From the NCBI GenBank assembly GCA_031288935.1, contig JAITQL010000015.1, positions 1-9,433 on the forward strand: 9,433 nt of DNA. Direction: 5' to 3'. Position 1 is the first letter of the stretch, and each line of letters starts with the position of its first letter. This document shows, piece after piece, positions 6,910-9,433 of the stretch. The stretch comes from Tannerella sp. (lineage in GTDB: Bacteria > Bacteroidota > Bacteroidia > Bacteroidales > Tannerellaceae). Made by a program: the position numbers and the translations under genes. Under the pieces are notes generated by a model. That model had not been told where the DNA came from. It saw only the letters and a program-made list of their open reading frames with translations, and did no database searches.

Positions 6910-7542
6910 ATGAAGATTACACTGAGAGTATTATTAGTTGCAGCAATTTTTCTGCTGGTATACATGTGCTATCGCAGCATCATGGGTTCGATTGAGTTTG
7001 ATTCGGAGAAAGGGTCTCGCGAAAATGCTATTAAAGCGCATCTGGTTGATATACGGAAAGCGCAGATTGAATACAAGAACGTTTATGGCGTACATGCCGC
7101 CAATTTTGACGAGTTGAGTAAATTCTTAAAGGAAAAGAAATTGCCGTTTGTCATTAAGGAAGGCGAATTGACGGACGAACAGCTGGAAAAGGGAATGAAG
7201 GAAAAGGATGCCATCAAGTCGGGCTTGATCAAGCGCGACACGTTCTGGGTTTTGGCCAAAGACACGCTGTTCAGTCCGGCCTATAACGTGGATTCGATGT
7301 CGATTGTGCCGGTTGCCGGCGTGAACGCCCGCTTCTCGATGGATACGGCTACGCTTGTTTCGCCGTCGGGATATACGGTAAAAGTATTTGAAAGCGGCGT
7401 GAAATACGATACGTATCTGGGCGGTTTAAACCGTCAGTTGCTGATTAACTTGAAGGACAAGGCAACCAAGCTGGGAAAATACGATGGCTTGCGTGTCGGT
7501 TCGGTGAAGGAAATCAACAATAACGCAGGAAACTGGGAGTAA
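6910..7542 (+). CDS. Single-pass membrane protein of unknown function, pseudopilin-like layout
   Basis: A 210-residue protein. Residues 5-24 (LRVLLVAAIFLLVYMCYRSI) are one N-terminal transmembrane helix with basic residues before it, so the rest should face the periplasm. The helix is followed by a charged amphipathic stretch ('AIKAHLVDIRKAQIEYKNVYG', 40-60), a linker, and a beta-rich C-terminal half ending 'RVGSVKEINNNAGNWE'. I recall uncharacterised Bacteroidales proteins with this ending. The hydrophobic helix, the helical 'IRKAQxEYxxxYG' and the small globular domain resemble type II secretion pseudopilins, but there is no prepilin peptidase site before the helix, so this is only a layout similarity. 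First gene of a plus-strand operon, 14 bp before the DUF3822 gene. The start follows an A-rich leader without a clear Shine-Dalgarno. Confidence 0.85.
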   Translation: MKITLRVLLVAAIFLLVYMCYRSIMGSIEFDSEKGSRENAIKAHLVDIRKAQIEYKNVYGVHAANFDELSKFLKEKKLPFVIKEGELTDEQLEKGMKEKDAIKSGLIKRDTFWVLAKDTLFSPAYNVDSMSIVPVAGVNARFSMDTATLVSPSGYTVKVFESGVKYDTYLGGLNRQLLINLKDKATKLGKYDGLRVGSVKEINNNAGNWE

Positions 7543-7556
7543 ACAGACAGCAGCAT

Positions 7557-8375
7557 ATGATGCTCCGCGTTCCTGACACGTTGACGGCTGACCGTGCGGA
7601 AAATTATGCAGTGTCCATCCGGTTGTGGCCGGGTGGACTTTCTTTTGCAGGCCATGTTCCGTCGGAAAAAGAAAGCTTTTTCTTTACCGAGACCGCGTTC
7701 GACCGGGTCAAACCGTATCCGCAAGCGCTGAAGGATGTTTTCTTTGAACATGCTTTCTTCAGTTATCCATACAGGCATGTGCATGTCGTGTGTGCAAACC
7801 GCACGTATACACTGGTGCCTGAACCGGTTTTTGTGGAAGAGCGCAAGGAAGAGTTGATGTCGTTTGTCTTTTCTCTTTCCGAACACAAAATCCTTCACGA
7901 GCCGTTGACTGCCTTGGGCGCCGAAATAGTGTATGCGCTTCCGGAAGAAGTGTATGCGTTTTGTTCCCGTTCCCTGATCCGGCCGCAATTCATTCATGCC
8001 GTTGCACCGACGCTGCTTCGCTGGCGGAAACAAAACCTGCCCTGCATTCGGAAGCAGTTATATGTATCGGTGCATGAAAACAGCATGGATGCGGCCTGTT
8101 ACGACAAGGGGACGCTGCTGTTTCTTAATTCCTTCGACATTGACGGCGTCACGGACATCCTCTACTACATATTGTATATATGGAAGCATATCGGGATAGA
8201 TCAGGCTGAAGGACAACTGTTGCTTTCGGCAGCGCCTCCGTTGTACCGGGAACTGAAAGAGATGTTGCAGAAATATGTGAATCACGTTGCGCCGGCTGAA
8301 CCTCCCCGCATACCGACCGGGACAGTCGGAACGGAAACGGCCATTCCGCCGGATATAATTTCCCTGTTTGAATGA
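7557..8375 (+). CDS. DUF3822 family protein, possibly a degenerate actin/PilM-like fold
   Basis: A 272-residue soluble protein. The sequence and its place just before rsmD match DUF3822, a Bacteroidota family of unknown function. Two ASKHA-like halves can be proposed. The first starts 'YAVSIRLWPGGLSFAG' (17-32), like a phosphate-1 strand pair. The second starts 'QLYVSVHENSMDAACYDKG' (167-185), followed by 'LLFLNSFDIDGVTDILYYIL' (187-206) and 'LLLSAAPPLYRELKEML' (221-237), in the order seen in PilM/FtsA-type proteins. The acidic and glycine residues needed for nucleotide binding are weak or missing, so ATPase activity is doubtful. The tail (245-272) is Pro-rich and probably disordered. ATG 7557 and ATG 7560 are adjacent. 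Its stop overlaps the rsmD start by 4 bp (ATGA), implying translational coupling. Confidence 0.87.
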   Translation: MMLRVPDTLTADRAENYAVSIRLWPGGLSFAGHVPSEKESFFFTETAFDRVKPYPQALKDVFFEHAFFSYPYRHVHVVCANRTYTLVPEPVFVEERKEELMSFVFSLSEHKILHEPLTALGAEIVYALPEEVYAFCSRSLIRPQFIHAVAPTLLRWRKQNLPCIRKQLYVSVHENSMDAACYDKGTLLFLNSFDIDGVTDILYYILYIWKHIGIDQAEGQLLLSAAPPLYRELKEMLQKYVNHVAPAEPPRIPTGTVGTETAIPPDIISLFE

Positions 8376-8911
8376 GAATCATAAGAGGCATCTACGGTCG
8401 TCGCAGGTTTCGGATACCGCATTCGTTCGACGCCCGCCCGACAACGGATTTTGCGAAGGAAAACCTGTTTAACGTCCTCGACAACCTGATGGACTGGGAC
8501 GGTTTGACCGCACTGGACTTGTTTGCCGGCACGGGAAGCATCTCCTTCGAAATGCTTTCGCGCGGTTGCCGGAGGGTGACGGCGGTAGAACTGAATCACG
8601 TCCATGTGTCGTTTATCCGCAAAGTAGCCGGCGAATTGAAGACGGACGCACTGGAGCTGATCCGCGGAGATGCGTTCCGATACATCCGTTCCGCGCCGAA
8701 GCAGGCGTTTGATTTTATTTTTGCCGATCCGCCCTACGCGCTGAAAGAATTGCCGGAACTGCCCCGGTTGATATGCGAAGGCGGATTGCTTCGCGAGGGA
8801 GGGTTTTTTGTACTGGAACATTCCCGCGAGCATGATTTTTCCGCTTTTCCGCCTTTTGACCGGAAAAAGGTTTACGGTTCCGTGAATTTCAGCATCTTCA
8901 AAAGGCCGTAA
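8372..8911 (+). CDS. rsmD: 16S rRNA (guanine(966)-N(2))-methyltransferase RsmD
   Basis: A 179-residue Rossmann-fold methyltransferase that makes m2G966 in 16S rRNA using S-adenosylmethionine, acting on assembled small-subunit particles. It begins MRIIRGIYGRRRF, the usual family start, with the conserved 'ARPTTDFAKENLFN' (21-34). Motif I is LDLFAGTGSISFE (48-60), the acidic ribose-binding residue lies in 'VTAVELN' (69-75), and catalytic motif IV is DPPY (119-122). 'YGSVNFSIF' near the end (168-176) matches the family C-terminus. Length is normal. It is the third gene of the operon, and its ATG lies within the last codons of the DUF3822 gene. No convincing terminator follows; the sequence runs into the repeat-rich region. 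Confidence 0.96.
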   Translation: MRIIRGIYGRRRFRIPHSFDARPTTDFAKENLFNVLDNLMDWDGLTALDLFAGTGSISFEMLSRGCRRVTAVELNHVHVSFIRKVAGELKTDALELIRGDAFRYIRSAPKQAFDFIFADPPYALKELPELPRLICEGGLLREGGFFVLEHSREHDFSAFPPFDRKKVYGSVNFSIFKRP

Positions 8912-8962
8912 AGTGACGGCGCTGCTTTTCGCAGTGGCAGCTGTGTTTCCGGCAAAGCCGTT

Positions 8963-9074
8963 CATCCCGGCAGGGATGGCAGTCCGGTAGAAAACCCTTA
9001 CACCAGTCCTCTCGCATCCCGTACGGGATGCAACCTCAACGTGCGCCGGCCGTTTCTACCGAACTCCCATTCCT
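8963..9074 (+). repeat. Direct repeat, copy A (at least 112 bp)
   Basis: This block recurs at 9322-9433, offset 359 bp. Comparing base by base I count 4 differences in 112. It starts at a CATCCC-GGCA-GGGATG hairpin (8963-8978), and the bases before it do not match those before copy B, so this is a real left boundary. It includes an 18-bp perfect palindrome (9014-9031) and a longer-range inverted repeat, CGGTAGAAA (8985-8993) with TTTCTACCG (9053-9061). The true right end is unknown because copy B is cut off. Confidence 0.9.
9014..9031. repeat. Perfect 18-bp palindrome GCATCCCGTACGGGATGC
   Basis: The sequence equals its own reverse complement over 18 bp. It is the middle of three similar palindromes (8963-8978, 9014-9031, 9067-9084) with the pattern CATYCC-N4-GGRATG, spaced about 52 bp apart. 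Confidence 0.9.
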
Positions 9075-9137
9075 CACGGAATGGCAACACGGCGACCGGC
9101 CGCACACGCCGGAACACGGAGTGTTCAATGTGCTTAA

Positions 9138-9164
9138 CCCCCAATGAAGCGCAGCGACTGGGGG
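9138..9164. repeat. Hairpin CCCCCA / TGGGGG with 15-base loop
   Basis: CCCCCA at 9138-9143 pairs with TGGGGG at 9159-9164, enclosing a loop that contains GAAGCGCAGCGA. There is no T-run after it, so it is not a standard terminator. It looks like a stem-loop repeat of the REP type. Confidence 0.6.
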
Positions 9165-9171
9165 CTGCACG

Positions 9172-9207
9172 GGTGCGGCGACACGGCGGCAACACTGCGA
9201 CCGCACC
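9172..9207. repeat. Inverted repeat GGTGCGG / CCGCACC
   Basis: GGTGCGG at 9172-9178 pairs with CCGCACC at 9201-9207 over a 22-base loop, directly after the CCCCCA/TGGGGG hairpin. The pairing is perfect over 7 bp but short, so on its own it is modest evidence; its weight comes from the density of such structures here. Confidence 0.45.
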
Positions 9208-9281
9208 GTATCCAGCAGTACAGACACGGCGCGACACGTCTCTACAACGGCGCGACATGCCGCCGACCGCACCGGCACCAA

Positions 9282-9301
9282 CAAGGGGGCTTGCCCCCTT
9301 G
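9282..9301. repeat. Perfect inverted repeat CAAGGGGGC-TT-GCCCCCTTG
   Basis: Nine paired bases on each side of a 2-base centre, 21 bp before copy B of the direct repeat. Very GC-rich and stable if transcribed; it lacks a following T-run, so termination would be inefficient. Confidence 0.75.
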
Positions 9302-9321
9302 CCGAACGTGGAGAGGCTACA

Positions 9322-9433
9322 CATCCCGGCAGGGATGGCAGTCCGGTAGAAAACCCTTACACCAACCCTCTCGCATCCCGTACGGGAGGCAACCTCAACG
9401 TGCGCCGGTCGTTTCTACCGAACTCCCATTCCT
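9322..9433 (+). repeat. Direct repeat, copy B (cut by window end)
   Basis: Second copy of the block at 8963-9074. The hairpin at 9322-9337 is unchanged. The central 18-bp palindrome is broken by one change (GGGAGGC instead of GGGATGC), and the other three differences are single-base substitutions. The copy runs to the last base of the window, so the unit is longer than 112 bp and the array may continue. Confidence 0.9.

Larger units (their letters stand above)
8912..9433. other. Gene-free, palindrome-rich GC-rich region
   Basis: This 522-bp stretch has no ORF that looks like a protein gene: open frames on both strands are short, Arg/Pro/Ala-rich and overlap one another. It contains a 112-bp direct repeat in two copies, several short perfect or near-perfect inverted repeats and the recurring word ACACGGCG (9087, 9181, 9224). 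No transposase, tRNA or rRNA sequence is visible. It is best read as a cluster of REP-like non-coding repeats. Confidence 0.7.

Noticed and set aside
8912..8962. Intrinsic terminator right after rsmD
   Set aside because: Only weak short pairings are present (for example CTGC-ttttc-GCAG), and no T-run follows a stable stem.
8998..9349. Overlapping open frames in the repeat-rich tail on both strands
   Set aside because: They run through palindromes and direct repeats, overlap each other in several frames and give Arg/Ala/Pro-rich products without domain character. GC-rich sequence has few stops by chance.
8963..9433. CRISPR array
   Set aside because: The regular palindromes are only about 16-18 bp, vary in sequence and lack identical repeats with unique spacers of 25-40 bp; the long repeat is 112 bp or more. 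No cas gene is in the window.
8912..9433. Insertion sequence or transposon
   Set aside because: No transposase frame, no terminal inverted repeats around a coding core and no target-site duplication can be seen. A non-autonomous element remains possible and is listed as a finding.

Overview
The window looks like ordinary chromosome from a member of the Bacteroidota, probably order Bacteroidales. The evidence is lineage-typical gene families (an Omp28-type lipoprotein, a DUF5106-type thioredoxin-like lipoprotein, a Cbp1-like coiled-coil lipoprotein, DUF3822), A-rich or absent Shine-Dalgarno sequences, and several matches to the Bacteroidota -7 promoter box TAnnTTTG. Base composition is near 50% GC, with AT-rich gaps between genes. 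I cannot name the genus with confidence; something near Tannerella or Parabacteroides would fit.

Left part (1-3041): two divergent genes for envelope lipoproteins with thioredoxin-like CxxC motifs. The minus-strand gene (1766 down to the window edge, C-terminus missing) encodes a lipoprotein with four tandem Ig-like repeats of about 80 residues followed by an Omp28-like domain. The plus-strand gene (2029-2967) encodes a DUF5106/thioredoxin-like lipoprotein. About 260 bp separate them, with a good -7 box for each direction. A long inverted repeat plus T-tract closes the plus-strand gene.

Middle (3040-6808, all minus strand): a RecD-like SF1 helicase is followed, behind its own promoter-like sequence at 5350-5379, by a tight three-gene set: a proline-rich protein of unknown function, rsmI (16S rRNA C1402 2'-O-methyltransferase) and a coiled-coil lipoprotein resembling the Cbp1 adhesin family.

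Right part (6910-8911, plus strand): a tight operon of a single-pass membrane protein of unknown function, a DUF3822 protein and rsmD (16S rRNA m2G966 methyltransferase). The DUF3822 and rsmD genes overlap by 4 bp. The DUF3822 sequence pattern suggests a degenerate actin/PilM-like fold, and the membrane protein resembles a pseudopilin in layout. Their pairing is the most interesting functional hypothesis in the gene-coding part.

Right edge (8912-9433): about 520 bp with no credible gene, GC-rich and dense in short palindromes. A block of at least 112 bp occurs twice, 359 bp apart, with 4 mismatches; the second copy is cut by the window end. Within the block, short palindromes of the form CATYCC-N4-GGRATG recur about every 52 bp. 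This looks like a dispersed or tandem REP-like non-coding repeat and is the most unusual structure in the window.
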